A stretch of DNA of 64,000 nucleotides from Pusillimonas sp. T7-7. GTDB lineage: Bacteria; Pseudomonadota; Gammaproteobacteria; Burkholderiales; Burkholderiaceae_B. Under the pieces are notes generated by a model, which had not been told where the DNA came from, searched no databases, and worked only from the letters and a program-made list of their open reading frames with translations. Positions within the stretch are counted from its first letter, which is position 1, and every line of letters starts with the position of its first letter. Shown one piece after another: positions 1 to 9,249 of the stretch. The DNA is taken from assembly GCF_000209655.1 (NCBI RefSeq), contig NC_015458.1, positions 1,612,001 to 1,676,000 of the forward strand, given 5' to 3'. The position numbers and the translations under genes were made by a program.

Positions 1-922
1 GCGAACCGGGATGCACACGATTGGCATAGAAACCGGAAGCATCCAGATAATCGTACAGCGCTTGCGCCTTGGCAATATTGGCAGCCTCGATTGCCACTAC
101 ACCGCCTTGCTGTTTCAGCCACTTGAATACCAGGCCGGCCATATAGATGGCATAGGTGGGCGGCGTATTGAACATGGAGCCGGCGGACGCCACATTGGCG
201 TAATCAAAAGCCGAAGGACATGCCGGCAAGGCATGCCCGATAAGATCTTTGCGCACGATGACAACGGTTACGCCGGCAGGCCCTGCATTTTTCTGGGCTC
301 CGGCATACACCATGGCCGCTTTCGAAAAGTCGATCGGGCGCGACAGAAAGTGCGATGATGCATCGACCACCAGGGGTACATGGGCGGCGCCCAGCGTGGC
401 CATGTTCGGCAACTCGGCCAGCTCCAGGCCGCCTATGGTTTCGTTCGAGCACAGATGCAAATAAGCGGCGTCATTGCGCACCGTCCAGTCTTGGGCGAAC
501 GGATACCAAGTCCAGGGCGCTTGCTCCACGCCGTCAATGACGGTGTCGGCGCCGCTGCTGGCCGCTACGGCGATATCGCCATAGCGCTGGGCCTCTTTGC
601 ACGATTTGTTCGACCAGATACCCGTCAGGACGTAATCAGCCTTTCCTGCACCGCCACGCCCAATCAGATTCATGGGCACAATGGCATTCTGGGCTGTGGC
701 CCCGCCCTGCATGAACAGGACTTCGTAATCGTCGGGAACGGCCAGCAATTCACGCAAGTCGGCTACGGCCTCGTCGCGTATCTGTGTGAACTGCTTGCCG
801 CGATGGCTCATTTCCATCACAGACATGCCGCAGCCGTGCCAATCGGTCATTTCAGCGGCTGCCTGCTGCAGCACCTCCAGCGGCAGGGCCGATGGGCCTG
901 CCGAAAAATTCCACGGGCGCAT
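1..922 (-). CDS. serC: Phosphoserine aminotransferase SerC, 3' end cut by window edge
   Basis: PLP-dependent enzyme that converts 3-phosphohydroxypyruvate to 3-phosphoserine in cytoplasmic serine synthesis, with a second role in pyridoxine synthesis. Read on the minus strand from 922, the protein opens [14 protein letters not shown], the family's signature start, and contains SHRGKQF, the glycine-rich [10 protein letters not shown] segment and [16 protein letters not shown], which holds the PLP lysine. About 307 residues are visible of roughly 360 expected, so only the C-terminal end is missing. Its ATG overlaps the gyrA stop as ATGA, so it is translationally coupled downstream of gyrA, as in Bordetella relatives. 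No internal stop or frameshift is seen. Confidence 0.96.
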   Translation of the reverse strand, partial: MRPWNFSAGPSALPLEVLQQAAAEMTDWHGCGMSVMEMSHRGKQFTQIRDEAVADLRELLAVPDDYEVLFMQGGATAQNAIVPMNLIGRGGAGKADYVLTGIWSNKSCKEAQRYGDIAVAASSGADTVIDGVEQAPWTWYPFAQDWTVRNDAAYLHLCSNETIGGLELAELPNMATLGAAHVPLVVDASSHFLSRPIDFSKAAMVYAGAQKNAGPAGVTVVIVRKDLIGHALPACPSAFDYANVASAGSMFNTPPTYAIYMAGLVFKWLKQQGGVVAIEAANIAKAQALYDYLDASGFYANRVHPGS

Positions 923-3564
923 CAGGACTCCTTGTCGTCCACATCGTCGACGACCTCATCGACATTATCGATCAAGACCTCGACATCATCATCGGCATCG
1001 CTTTCGACAACTCGACGCACGCCCGAGAGCATGCTGTTGTCGTCAACGCTGATCAAGGTAACACCTTGTGTGGCACGTCCCATTTCACGAATCTCGGACA
1101 CACGCGTGCGCACCAACACCCCGCCCGTCGTGATCAGCATGATCTCGTCGGATGGCCGCACCAATACGGCTCCCACAACCTTGCCGTTGCGTGCCGAAGT
1201 CTGGATGGCGATCATCCCCTTGGTGCCGCGGCCGTGACGTGTGTATTCCACAATGGAAGTACGCTTGCCAAAGCCATTTTCGGTTGCTGTCAGGACGCTT
1301 TGGGTTTCATCACCCGCCACCAGCATGGCAATCACGACCTGGCCTTCTTCCAGCATCATGCCGCGCACACCACGTGCGGTACGCCCCATGGGCCTGACAT
1401 CGTTCTCGTCGAATCGCACGGCTTTACCGGAATCGGAAAAAAGCATGACATCGTGAGCGCCGTCGGTCAGGTCGGCGCCGATCAGGAAGTCGTTGTCATC
1501 CAGCGCTACGGCAATAATGCCGGCCTTGCGTGGGTTGGAGAAATCTGACAATGGCGTTTTCTTGACGGTACCGCGTGAAGTGGCCATGAACACATAATGG
1601 TCTTCGCTGAACTCCTTGACCGGCAGCACTACAGTTATTTTTTCATCGTCGACCAGCGGGAACATATTCACGATGGGTCGGCCGCGCGAGTTGCGTGAAC
1701 CCTGCGGCACTTCCCATACCTTCAGCCAGTAGACCCGGCCGCGATCGGAGAAGCACAGCAGGTAATCGTGGGTATTGGCAATGAACAGCTGGTCTACCCA
1801 ATCGTTTTCCTTCATGGCCGTAGCCTGCTTGCCGCGCCCGCCCCGCTTCTGCGCCCGATACTCGGACAGCGGCTGGCTTTTTATATAGCCCGTTTGCGAC
1901 AGCGTCACCACCATATCCATGGGGGTAATCAAGTCTTCGGTATCGAGTTCGGTCGCGTTATGCTCGATCTCGGAGCGGCGTGTATCTTTGGCACTGGTGG
2001 AGAATTCGGCCTTGATGGCAAGCAGCTCATCGCTGATGATGGCGGTGATGCGCTCGGGGCGGGCCAGAATATCGAGCAAATCGGCGATGGTGGTCATGAT
2101 GTCTTTGTATTCGCCGACAATCTTGTCCTGCTCCAGGCCCGTCAGGCGTTGCAGACGCATATTCAGGATTTCCTGAGCCTGCACCTCGCTCAGGCGATAC
2201 AGACCATCGTCCTGAAGGCCAAAGACCTGCGGCAACCCTTCGGGCCGGTATGCTGCCCGTCCGCCCGGCGTGACGCCATCGTCGGCGCGCACCAGCATTT
2301 CGCGTACCAAGGATGAATCCCAGGAACGCGCCATGAGCTCCTGGCGCGCGACCGGCGGCGTAGGCGCTGCCTTGATGATGGTGATGAAATCATCGATATT
2401 GGCCAGGGCAACAGCCAGGCCTTCCAGCACATGGCCGCGCTCACGCGCCTTGCGCAACTGGAATACCGTGCGCCGGGTAACGACCTCGCGCCGGTGGAAC
2501 AAAAAGTATTCCACGATTTGCTTCAGGTTCAGCAGACGAGGCTGGCCATCGACCAGCGCCACCATATTCATCCCGAAGGTATCTTGAAGCTGCGTATTTT
2601 TATACAGATTATTCAGGATGACTTCAGGAACTTCGCCGCGCTTGAGTTCAATGACCAGGCGCATGCCGTCTTTGTCGGACTCATCGCGAATATCGGAGAT
2701 ACCTTCAATACGCTTGTCGTTGACCAGGTCGGCGATTTTTTCCTGCAAAGTCTTTTTATTGACCTGGTAAGGAAGGGCGTCGACGATAATCGCCTGCCGA
2801 TTGCCCTTTTCCATGTCTTCAAAGTGGGTTTTGGCCCGCATGATGACGCGACCCCGGCCGGTGCGATAGCCTTCACGTACACCCGACATGCCGTAGATAA
2901 TGCCACCAGTAGGAAAGTCGGGAGCCGGGATCAGTTCGATGAGTTCTTCTATCGAACAATCCGGATTGCGCAGGCAATACAAACAACCTTCGATGACTTC
3001 AGCCAGGTTATGCGGCGGGATATTGGTAGCCATGCCCACGGCAATGCCCGAGCTGCCATTGACCAGCAAATTGGGCAGACGCGAAGGCAAGAGCAGCGGC
3101 TCTTGTTCGCTGCCATCATAGTTAGGGCCGAAATCAACGGTTTCCTGGTCAATGTCGGCCAGAAGTTCGTGGGCGATCTTGGCCAGACGGATCTCGGTAT
3201 ATCGCATGGCGGCAGCGCTATCGCCGTCAACCGAGCCAAAGTTGCCTTGCCCGTCGACCAGCATATAACGCAGGGAAAAGTCCTGGGCCATGCGCACTAT
3301 CGTGTCGTAAACGGCTGAATCGCCATGCGGGTGATACTTACCTATGACGTCACCGACGATACGCGCCGACTTTTTATAGGCCCGGTTCCAGTCATTGTTC
3401 AATTCATGCATGGCGAACAACACGCGCCGGTGCACGGGTTTCAAGCCATCTCGAACGTCTGGTAAGGCGCGCCCAACGATTACGCTCATGGCATAGTCGA
3501 GATAACTGCGGCGCATTTCCTCTTCCAACGAAATTGGAAGGGTCTCCTTGGCGAAGGAATCCAT
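922..3564 (-). CDS. gyrA: DNA gyrase subunit A
   Basis: Catalytic breakage-reunion subunit of DNA gyrase, which introduces negative supercoils with GyrB. The 880-residue product is normal length. The N-terminal winged-helix/tower region carries the active tyrosine at Y122 in AMRYTEIRL, followed by six C-terminal beta-pinwheel repeats (for example [10 protein letters not shown] and [10 protein letters not shown]) and a very acidic tail ending VDDVDDKES. In the quinolone-resistance region the residues at E. coli positions 83 and 87 are Ser and Asp (HGDSAVYD), the susceptible state. The start [17 protein letters not shown] matches the family. It is followed with ATGA overlap by serC. Confidence 0.98.
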   Translation of the reverse strand: MDSFAKETLPISLEEEMRRSYLDYAMSVIVGRALPDVRDGLKPVHRRVLFAMHELNNDWNRAYKKSARIVGDVIGKYHPHGDSAVYDTIVRMAQDFSLRYMLVDGQGNFGSVDGDSAAAMRYTEIRLAKIAHELLADIDQETVDFGPNYDGSEQEPLLLPSRLPNLLVNGSSGIAVGMATNIPPHNLAEVIEGCLYCLRNPDCSIEELIELIPAPDFPTGGIIYGMSGVREGYRTGRGRVIMRAKTHFEDMEKGNRQAIIVDALPYQVNKKTLQEKIADLVNDKRIEGISDIRDESDKDGMRLVIELKRGEVPEVILNNLYKNTQLQDTFGMNMVALVDGQPRLLNLKQIVEYFLFHRREVVTRRTVFQLRKARERGHVLEGLAVALANIDDFITIIKAAPTPPVARQELMARSWDSSLVREMLVRADDGVTPGGRAAYRPEGLPQVFGLQDDGLYRLSEVQAQEILNMRLQRLTGLEQDKIVGEYKDIMTTIADLLDILARPERITAIISDELLAIKAEFSTSAKDTRRSEIEHNATELDTEDLITPMDMVVTLSQTGYIKSQPLSEYRAQKRGGRGKQATAMKENDWVDQLFIANTHDYLLCFSDRGRVYWLKVWEVPQGSRNSRGRPIVNMFPLVDDEKITVVLPVKEFSEDHYVFMATSRGTVKKTPLSDFSNPRKAGIIAVALDDNDFLIGADLTDGAHDVMLFSDSGKAVRFDENDVRPMGRTARGVRGMMLEEGQVVIAMLVAGDETQSVLTATENGFGKRTSIVEYTRHGRGTKGMIAIQTSARNGKVVGAVLVRPSDEIMLITTGGVLVRTRVSEIREMGRATQGVTLISVDDNSMLSGVRRVVESDADDDVEVLIDNVDEVVDDVDDKES

Positions 3565-3985
3565 AGAGTGTCTTAAAAAAACGTAAAAGCGTGAAATCGG
3601 GCCGTTAACGGGCGAATGGGAAATTCTAGCACTTCCTCCTATGTAGACCGGAGCGAACCCAATAAAGGACTTTCCTGACTCTCTTAACCATAGTCAAAAC
3701 CACGATCTCCCTACAGCTCTTCACAAAGCACTTTAAGCCCCTGTTTTGTGGCAAAAAACCAACAATAATGCTGGAGATAGAGTAGAAATCCCGATATCTG
3801 ACCGATATGCACCACTCAGGCTTAACGAACCCCACAGAAATGCCGTAAGATTCGCCCTAACAACGCATCAAACCCAGCGCAATACTTTGACTAGTCAGAG
3901 CGTTGCTATACTGGCTCCGATTTCCTGATATGCGGCGGGGGTTCGCTGCGGTCACTTACCAGCATTAAGCTCAACGAGGAGAAAT
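3565..3985. other. Divergent intergenic region between gyrA and ompA
   Basis: These 421 bases separate the divergent gyrA and ompA-like genes and hold no convincing reading frame. A TATACT hexamer at 3907-3912 lies about 75 bases before the ompA start and may be its -10; the TTGACT upstream of it is only 14 bases away, too close for a standard sigma-70 pair, so the -35 is unclear. A GAGGAG ribosome site sits just before 3986. No RNA gene was recognised. Confidence 0.5.
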
Positions 3986-4564
3986 ATGAACAAACCCTCC
4001 AAAATCGCACTAGCACTCGCCATTGCCGCTTCCACGGCTGCTGGCGCAGTATCTGCGCAAACTGTCGATAACTGGCGTAATCCATTTGGCGACGTTTGGA
4101 TGAACGGCACCAATGAATTGTGCTGGCGTGACAACTTCTGGACACCCGCCACCGGCATCCCCGGCTGCGACGGTGTACCCGTAGCTGAAGCCCCTGTAGT
4201 GGCCCCTACCGCCACTAAAGTGGTGCTGAATGCCGACACTTTCTTCGACTTCGACAAATCCACACTAAAGCCTGAAGGCCGCCAAGTGCTTGATCAAGTC
4301 GCTTCGCAAGCCGACACGATCAACCTTGAAACCCTGATCGCTACTGGTCACACCGACTCCATCGGTACCGAACAGTACAACCAGGGCTTGTCGCAGCGTC
4401 GCGCCAACTCGGTTAAAGATTACCTGGTCAGCAAAGGCGTCGCCGCTGATCGCATCTACGTCGAAGGCAAAGGCGAAACGAGTCCTGTTGCATCCAACAG
4501 CACTCGCGAAGGCCGCGCACAAAACCGTCGCGTAGAAATCGAAATCGTAGGTACACGCAAGTAA
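3986..4564 (+). CDS. ompA: OmpA-family outer membrane protein (peptidoglycan-binding domain)
   Basis: Outer membrane/periplasmic protein that anchors the envelope to peptidoglycan. The 192 residues comprise a signal peptide (about 1-24, ending AVSAQ), a short N-terminal segment with [20 protein letters not shown], a proline/valine-rich hinge near residue 65, and a C-terminal OmpA domain (about 80-190). That domain has [13 protein letters not shown], the binding motif [21 protein letters not shown] and [13 protein letters not shown]. There is no eight-stranded OmpA barrel, so it belongs to the short OmpA-like proteins typical of Bordetella between gyrA and ubiG. A good GAGGAG site precedes the ATG and a strong terminator follows, so it is probably monocistronic and highly expressed. 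Confidence 0.93.
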   Translation: MNKPSKIALALAIAASTAAGAVSAQTVDNWRNPFGDVWMNGTNELCWRDNFWTPATGIPGCDGVPVAEAPVVAPTATKVVLNADTFFDFDKSTLKPEGRQVLDQVASQADTINLETLIATGHTDSIGTEQYNQGLSQRRANSVKDYLVSKGVAADRIYVEGKGETSPVASNSTREGRAQNRRVEIEIVGTRK

Positions 4565-4598
4565 TATGCCTGCGTAAACCTGCAGCGTTAAACGCTAC

Positions 4599-4633
4599 AA
4601 TAAGGGCTCCGCACTGCGGGGCCCTTATTTTTT
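4599..4633 (+). terminator. Intrinsic terminator after ompA
   Basis: Perfect or near-perfect inverted arms AATAAGGGCTCCGC and GCGGGGCCCTTATT with a 3-base loop, followed by a run of T. It ends only about 11 bases before the ubiG start, so ubiG needs read-through or a promoter inside this short gap. Confidence 0.9.
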
Positions 4634-4644
4634 CCGGACAGGCC

Positions 4645-5379
4645 ATGAACACGACTGCCACCAACGAATCAAACCACAGCCAGAATGTAGACCAGGCCGA
4701 GATCGACAAATTCGCCGCGCTGGCCTCCCGGTGGTGGGACCCTGAAAGTGAATTCAAGCCGCTGCATGCCATCAACCCGCTACGCCTGGGCTGGATTATC
4801 GACCACGCAGGTTCGCTGGCTGGCAAAACCGTGCTCGATGTAGGCTGCGGCGGAGGCATTCTGGCTGAAAGCATGGCCAAGGCCGGCGCCCAGGTCACGG
4901 GCATAGACCTTGCCCAGCAGTCGCTCACCGTGGCCAAGCTGCATGGCCTTGAATCGGGTGTTTCGGTCGACTACCAAAAGATCAGCGCCGAAGACATGGC
5001 CGCGCAACTACCCGCTCAGTTCGACGTCGTTACCTGCATGGAGATGCTCGAACACGTACCCGACCCGGGATCGATAGTGCAAGCATGCGCAAGCCTCGTC
5101 AAACCCGGCGGCTGGGTGTTTTTTTCGACACTGAACCGCAATCCAAAATCTTTCCTGTTTGCCATAGTGGGCGCCGAATACGTATTGCGCATGCTGCCCA
5201 AAGGCACTCACAGCTACGAAAATTTCATTAAACCTAGTGAGCTGGCTGCCGCGGCCCGACGGGCCGGGTTAACCGTTACGCAGTTGGCGGGCATGGAGTA
5301 CAACCCCATCACTGATCACTACAAACTCAGCAACGACACTTCCGTCAATTATTTGATGGCAACTCGGCACGAGGCCTAA
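4645..5379 (+). CDS. ubiG: Ubiquinone biosynthesis O-methyltransferase UbiG
   Basis: SAM-dependent methyltransferase that carries out both O-methylations in ubiquinone synthesis, acting in the cytoplasm at the membrane. The 244-residue product has the family N-terminal signature [20 protein letters not shown] followed by the SAM motif [10 protein letters not shown] at residues 63-71, then [15 protein letters not shown] and the C-terminal [13 protein letters not shown]. Length agrees with E. coli UbiG (240). It is followed three bases later by gph, a pairing conserved in Bordetella and other beta- and gammaproteobacteria, so the two genes probably share a transcript. Confidence 0.97.
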   Translation: MNTTATNESNHSQNVDQAEIDKFAALASRWWDPESEFKPLHAINPLRLGWIIDHAGSLAGKTVLDVGCGGGILAESMAKAGAQVTGIDLAQQSLTVAKLHGLESGVSVDYQKISAEDMAAQLPAQFDVVTCMEMLEHVPDPGSIVQACASLVKPGGWVFFSTLNRNPKSFLFAIVGAEYVLRMLPKGTHSYENFIKPSELAAAARRAGLTVTQLAGMEYNPITDHYKLSNDTSVNYLMATRHEA

Positions 5380-5382
5380 TTC

Positions 5383-6063
5383 ATGCAAAAACTGGTTTTG
5401 TTCGACTTCGACGGCACCCTGGCCGATACCGCCCCCGATCTGGCTGCTGCAGCCAACAAACAACGCACACGGCGCGGCCTGCCGCCGCTGGACTACGAAG
5501 CACTGAGGCCCTATGCATCGCAGGGCGCCAGAGGTTTGCTCAAGGCGGGGCTCGACATGAGTCCCGAGCATCCGGAATACGAGACCTGTCGCCAGCAGTT
5601 CCTCGAAGACTACGAACAAGGTATGACCGCCCTCACCAAACTGTTTCCGGGCGTCAGCGAACTCTTGACCACCTTGAAGCAAAACGATTACGCCTGGGGC
5701 ATCGTCACCAATAAAATGGAATATCTGGCTATTCCGCTGGTCGTGCACCTGGGGCTGTACACCGATTGCGCCGTAACGGTCGGCGGTGATACCACCGAGC
5801 ATGCCAAGCCCCACCCCGCTCCTCTGCTTCATGCAGCAAAACAAGCCGGTTTCGACCCAGCCCAGTGCATTTATGTAGGTGATGACCAACGCGACATCAT
5901 TGCCGGCAAAGCAGCTGGCATGGCCACCCTTGTTGCAGCTTATGGCTATTGTGGCCAAGAAACCGCCTTGCACGCCTGGGAAGCCGACGGCATTGCCCAG
6001 TCTCCACAAGAACTCTGGCCCGCTATCCAGAAATGGGCTGGCGCCAATAGCCAGACAGTCTGA
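5383..6063 (+). CDS. gph: Phosphoglycolate phosphatase (HAD family)
   Basis: HAD-superfamily phosphatase that dephosphorylates 2-phosphoglycolate formed during DNA repair or oxygenation reactions, yielding glycolate. The 226-residue protein shows motif I DFDGTLADTAPDL with nucleophile D8 and D10, motif II in IVTNK (Thr), and motif IV YVGDDQRDIIAGKAAGM. It starts three bases after ubiG and is likely co-transcribed. Its product could be consumed by the glycolate oxidase GlcDEF encoded at 36.6-40.5 kb. In Bordetella the equivalent gene is annotated gph. An alternative HAD substrate, such as N-acetylmuramate 6-phosphate (MupP), cannot be excluded from sequence alone. Confidence 0.85.
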   Translation: MQKLVLFDFDGTLADTAPDLAAAANKQRTRRGLPPLDYEALRPYASQGARGLLKAGLDMSPEHPEYETCRQQFLEDYEQGMTALTKLFPGVSELLTTLKQNDYAWGIVTNKMEYLAIPLVVHLGLYTDCAVTVGGDTTEHAKPHPAPLLHAAKQAGFDPAQCIYVGDDQRDIIAGKAAGMATLVAAYGYCGQETALHAWEADGIAQSPQELWPAIQKWAGANSQTV

Positions 6064-6177
6064 CTCCTCTGACCCGAATACAGCTACCTGAAATCCTATC
6101 GCCGGCAGAATGGCTGACAGCTGCCGGGCATGATAATTGCTGGATATTCCGTCGTACAGGCATGTCGAGGGATAGTC

Positions 6178-6708
6178 ATGATGAAGAAATTGCTATTTGG
6201 CGAAAGCGCAACCACCAAGATCGCAGCCATCTTCGACACCGAGTCCGCGGCGGCGGCAGCAGCCGCAACGCTGCACGCCGAAACCGGGATACAAGCGGCA
6301 CAGCTGCGTCTGATCAAACCCCATGACAAGGGTTATTCAAAAAGGCTGGAACCTGAAAGCCGGGGAATTGCACGTACAGCAGTGCGAGCTCACTTGAGCC
6401 TGGGCCTGGCTGGGGGCTTGATAGGCCTGATTGCTTGGGGCCTGGCCTACCTGAGTGGATGGGGCATCATTACCTCGTCTTCACAAGGAAGCGCCATCGC
6501 TTTTATTTTCTTTTCTGCCATCGCCGGCATGCTGCTGGGCGGGCTGATCACGGCGCGCCCAGACCACCAAATGGTCATTCAGCGCGTCCGTGATGCCACC
6601 CAGCAAGGCCAGTGGTCATTGGTTGTGCATCCGCGCAGTCCCAAACAGCGTCGAGCTACTATGAACGTCCTGACACGCCTGGGTCCGGAAATTGTGCATA
6701 GCCTGTAG
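6178..6708 (+). CDS. Small glycine-zipper-type membrane protein, function unknown
   Basis: I do not recognise a named family. The 176-residue product starts at one of two adjacent ATGs (6178 or 6181) behind GAGGGA. Its N-terminal half (about 10-60) looks like a small soluble alpha/beta domain beginning [19 protein letters not shown], a layout resembling proteins that monitor or bind through a ferredoxin-like fold. Two hydrophobic segments follow (about 78-98 and 110-130), the second rich in Gly/Ala ([11 protein letters not shown]), then a basic C-terminal tail. The overall plan resembles the protein encoded at 22101-22679 in the same window, although their sequences are not clearly alignable. 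Likely an inner membrane or stress-related protein by inference. Confidence 0.6.
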   Translation: MMKKLLFGESATTKIAAIFDTESAAAAAAATLHAETGIQAAQLRLIKPHDKGYSKRLEPESRGIARTAVRAHLSLGLAGGLIGLIAWGLAYLSGWGIITSSSQGSAIAFIFFSAIAGMLLGGLITARPDHQMVIQRVRDATQQGQWSLVVHPRSPKQRRATMNVLTRLGPEIVHSL

Positions 6709-6872
6709 CAATGGGCCAGGCTGATTTGGTACGCATCGTGTGCAGCAGCATCCACAAATGCCGAGCTGGTCACATAGTTATAGCCGCCATCCCGCTCTGC
6801 CTTGTTTTCACCGAAGTGGTACATCAGCAGTCCATCACACTCCGCCTTCATGTACTGCCCCAGTGAAAAGCT
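6707..6872 (-). pseudogene. Possible remnant of a Dabb (stress-responsive A/B barrel) protein
   Basis: On the minus strand an open stretch reads [17 protein letters not shown] and then [17 protein letters not shown]. This pattern (short beta strand, F.d.aah.aYq.s.aH) is that of the C-terminal half of Dabb-domain proteins. The normal N-terminal part, including the usual initial beta strand and metal/substrate residues, is absent, and after LAHCYRL the frame runs into the convergent neighbour at 6708. I read it as a broken remnant. The assignment rests on motif memory only; an unrelated chance frame is possible. Confidence 0.35.
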
Positions 6873-6985
6873 GCCCAGGGGCGCAACATTCCTCCGGCAC
6901 AGAAACGCTCGAACCCGGCTCAGCGTCATGGCTTACCGTATGATTGGAGTTCTCGTACAACAACCAATCAAAAAAGGAGCGTTTC

Positions 6986-7330
6986 ATGGGCATGGAAAGC
7001 CTTGTCATACTTCACCCAGAGACGGTGTCGAAGCACCTGCTTCTGGCTGCAGCGCAGTTGCTGCCGGAAAGTCCACTGACCCACCATCCGAGGACACTGG
7101 ATAGCCCCGAACTGCTGCAGGTAAAGTGCACACAGGTCACGGCCACGGCGTATGGTCTGGTTCGGCTGGTGCTGAAAGACGATGACCCACCGGTTTCGGT
7201 AGCCGTTCGGCCCGACCTAATAGTTGCGGTGCTGGATGTAGGGGAAGGTATGCCAGTTGGCTTTCTGCCGGACTTGGACTCGAACCCAGCGGTACCGCCG
7301 GACTGTCAAGAAAAACGCCAAGTATTATAA
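6986..7330 (+). CDS. Hypothetical protein, 114 residues
   Basis: Not recognised. The ATG at 6986 has a good AAGGAG site six bases upstream; the frame is open further back but without a better start. The product opens MGMESLVILHPETVSKHLLLAAAQLL and has a central beta-rich stretch with KDDDPPVSVAVRPD. It ends QEKRQVL, with the stop codon (7328-7330) lying inside the stem of the ssrA terminator on the opposite strand. No signal peptide or membrane segment is evident. The strong ribosome site and protein-like composition favour a real gene. The overlap of its last codons with the terminator is a reason for caution and may mean the original C-terminus has been replaced. Confidence 0.5.
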   Translation: MGMESLVILHPETVSKHLLLAAAQLLPESPLTHHPRTLDSPELLQVKCTQVTATAYGLVRLVLKDDDPPVSVAVRPDLIVAVLDVGEGMPVGFLPDLDSNPAVPPDCQEKRQVL

Positions 7331-7342
7331 ATACTTGGCGTT
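7310..7342 (-). terminator. Intrinsic terminator of the tmRNA gene
   Basis: Inverted arms of 13 bases (AACGCCAAGTATT at 7314-7326 and its complement at 7330-7342) with a 3-base loop; on the minus strand the hairpin is followed by a T run. It lies 4 bases beyond the tmRNA 3' end. Confidence 0.88.
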
Positions 7343-7346
7343 GAAT

Positions 7347-7712
7347 TGGTGGAGTCGGGGGGAATTGAACCCCCGTCCGCAAGCCCTCTGCAGGCAGTTC
7401 TACATGTTTATTCGGTTCACTTTAAGTTTTAACCTTGGATCATGCCAACCGACAGGCCCTTCCTTGGCGATTCACATTAATTTAAGATCATGCTGAGTGA
7501 CCCAACAAGACCCGATTCTTTGTAAATGACGCTGCTGTAGGTTTGACCCTACCTAACCCAAAGACAAATTAGTGCAGCGGCTTACCGCATTAAGCGGCTA
7601 AAGCGAAACGCTCGTCGTTGGCGTTTATAGTGTTCCAGTGGATTTACGAGCTTACTGGTGCTCGACATGCCCTGCTCTGTTTCGCGACCCACGTCGAAGC
7701 CGGATCGACCCC
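7347..7712 (-). ncRNA. ssrA: Transfer-messenger RNA (tmRNA)
   Basis: Rescues stalled ribosomes together with SmpB and tags the nascent protein for proteolysis. The minus strand begins GGGGTCGATCC at 7712 and ends CGACTCCACCA at 7347; the 5' GGGGTCG pairs with 3' CGACTCC to form the seven-base acceptor stem, and a T-arm GGGGGTTCAATTCCCCC is present. The tag reading frame runs from the resume codon GCC (7622-7620) to TAA (7592-7590) and encodes ANDERFALAA, a form I recall from Bordetella and related betaproteobacteria. This is the one-piece form with encoded CCA. The total length of 366 nt is normal. Confidence 0.97.
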
Positions 7713-7720
7713 AGTCCATT

Positions 7721-7726
7721 AGTATA
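7721..7726 (-). promoter_or_regulatory. -10 element of the ssrA promoter
   Basis: TATACT on the minus strand ends eight bases before the tmRNA 5' G at 7712, ideal for a sigma-70 -10 box. The region 16-18 bases further up (around TGGTTTA) is only a weak -35 match. Confidence 0.65.
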
Positions 7727-7925
7727 GCCCAAAGGCGGTTTTTAAACCATTTTACAAAGTGGTAGAATTGCCTCCGGCTGATTTTGTAGTCATTTTGTCA
7801 TAATAATCAAGACGCACAGAGTGCAGGGCATGCTCCCGCACACGGAATGCGCTGCGCTAACGAGGCGCAACTCGGTGGAGCTCATTTTTATATACAAGCC
7901 GGCCGGCTTAGCCTTGGAGTCCATC

Positions 7926-9158
7926 ATGCCTCGCGCAGCAAACACACAGAACCCGCTACTGCAATTCGTCAGCAACGGCAGCTTGGTTGTACAAATATTA
8001 ATTGGCCTTGTCGCCGGTATTATCCTGGCACTCGTTTCGCCTGCAGCCGCTGCCTGGGTTGCAATACTGGGCAATTTATTCGTCAGCGCACTGAAAGCGG
8101 TCGCACCCATTCTGGTTTTCGTTCTGGTGGCTGCAGCCATTGCCAACCACAAGCAGGGCCAGAATACCAATATGGGTTCCATCCTTTTCCTGTATTTGGC
8201 AGGAACCTTTGCCGCCGCCCTGGTCGCCGTTGCGGCCAGCTTCATATTTCCGCTGACCATACAACTGAAAACAGATTCCCAGTTGCTTGACGCACCCGGC
8301 GGCATCGTCGAGGTCTTGACCAATCTGCTCATGAGCGTGGTCGACAATCCGGTCAATGCTTTGGTGAACGCCAATTACATCGGTATTCTTGCGTGGGCGA
8401 TCGCCACCGGTTTTGCCATGCGGCACGCACACGGCGCCACCAAAAACGTCATATCAGACCTATCGATGGTGCTGTCTTTCATTGTCAAGACAGTCATACG
8501 CTTTGCACCCCTTGGAATTTTCGGGCTGGTAGCAGCCACTGTTGCTGAAGCGGGCCTGGACGCATTGCTGAGCTACGCCCGTTTGCTGGCTGTACTGCTC
8601 GGATGCATGCTTTTCGTAGCATTGGTGGTCAATCCCTTGATCGTTTTCGCCAAAATCCGCCGCAACCCCTACCCCCTGGTTTTTACCTGCTTGCGTGAAA
8701 GCGGGATCACCGCCTTTTTCACACGCAGCTCGGCGGCCAACATTCCGGTCAACATGCAGCTGTGCGAGCGTCTGGGCCTGCCTGAAGACACTTATTCAAT
8801 CTCGATTCCTCTGGGTGCAACCATCAATATGGCGGGTGCAGCGGTGACCATCACGGTATTGACACTGGCAGCCGTGAATACGCTGGGCATACAGGTTGAC
8901 CTGTTTACAGCGCTGCTGCTCAGCTTGGTGGCGGCAATTTGCGCCTGCGGTGCGTCTGGCGTTGCCGGCGGATCTTTGCTACTGATTCCGCTGGCTTGCA
9001 GTCTGTTCGGCATTTCAAACGACGTTGCCATGCAAGTGGTAGGGGTTGGTTTCATTATCGGTGTGCTGCAAGACTCTACGGAAACCGCCTTGAACTCATC
9101 TACCGACGTTTTGTTTACCGCAGCAGGCTCTTATAAGCAGATCGCCCATGATGCGTAA
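7926..9158 (+). CDS. sstT: Sodium:serine/threonine symporter SstT
   Basis: Inner membrane symporter of the dicarboxylate/amino acid:cation (DAACS) family that imports serine and threonine with Na+. The frame is open from 7821, but the ATG at 7926 with GGAG upstream gives a 410-residue protein that matches SstT length (414 in E. coli). Eight or more hydrophobic segments are visible. The DAACS transport core includes [16 protein letters not shown], the serine-rich hairpin region, [17 protein letters not shown], and [19 protein letters not shown] near the C-terminus. It is a single gene closed by a strong terminator and converges on nirK. Confidence 0.95.
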   Translation: MPRAANTQNPLLQFVSNGSLVVQILIGLVAGIILALVSPAAAAWVAILGNLFVSALKAVAPILVFVLVAAAIANHKQGQNTNMGSILFLYLAGTFAAALVAVAASFIFPLTIQLKTDSQLLDAPGGIVEVLTNLLMSVVDNPVNALVNANYIGILAWAIATGFAMRHAHGATKNVISDLSMVLSFIVKTVIRFAPLGIFGLVAATVAEAGLDALLSYARLLAVLLGCMLFVALVVNPLIVFAKIRRNPYPLVFTCLRESGITAFFTRSSAANIPVNMQLCERLGLPEDTYSISIPLGATINMAGAAVTITVLTLAAVNTLGIQVDLFTALLLSLVAAICACGASGVAGGSLLLIPLACSLFGISNDVAMQVVGVGFIIGVLQDSTETALNSSTDVLFTAAGSYKQIAHDA

Positions 9159-9161
9159 GCC

Positions 9162-9198
9162 AAAAAGCAGGGCCTTGCTTATGCAAGGCCCTGCTTTT
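9162..9198. terminator. Bidirectional terminator between sstT and nirK
   Basis: Sixteen-base arms (AAAAGCAGGGCCTTGC and its complement) around a short loop, with A and T runs on the two outer sides, so it can serve both convergent genes. It lies just after the sstT stop and about 50 bases beyond the nirK stop. Confidence 0.9.
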
Positions 9199-9249
9199 GT
9201 GTGTCGCCACCAATAAACGGCCGATGGCTTTAACGTCTATTTACGCAGT

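Noticed and set aside
922..1548. Long plus-strand frames opposite gyrA
   Set aside because: They are antisense shadows of a well-identified gene, with no ribosome sites or recognisable domains.
3907..3912. Full sigma-70 promoter for ompA (TTGACT ... TATACT)
   Set aside because: The spacer is only 14 bases; the -10 alone is kept as a weak note.
7258..7310. tRNA-like stretch with T-loop GGGTTCGAGTCC on the minus strand
   Set aside because: The T stem has a mismatch, no acceptor partner, anticodon arm or CCA could be laid out, and the bases lie within the open reading frame at 6986-7330.
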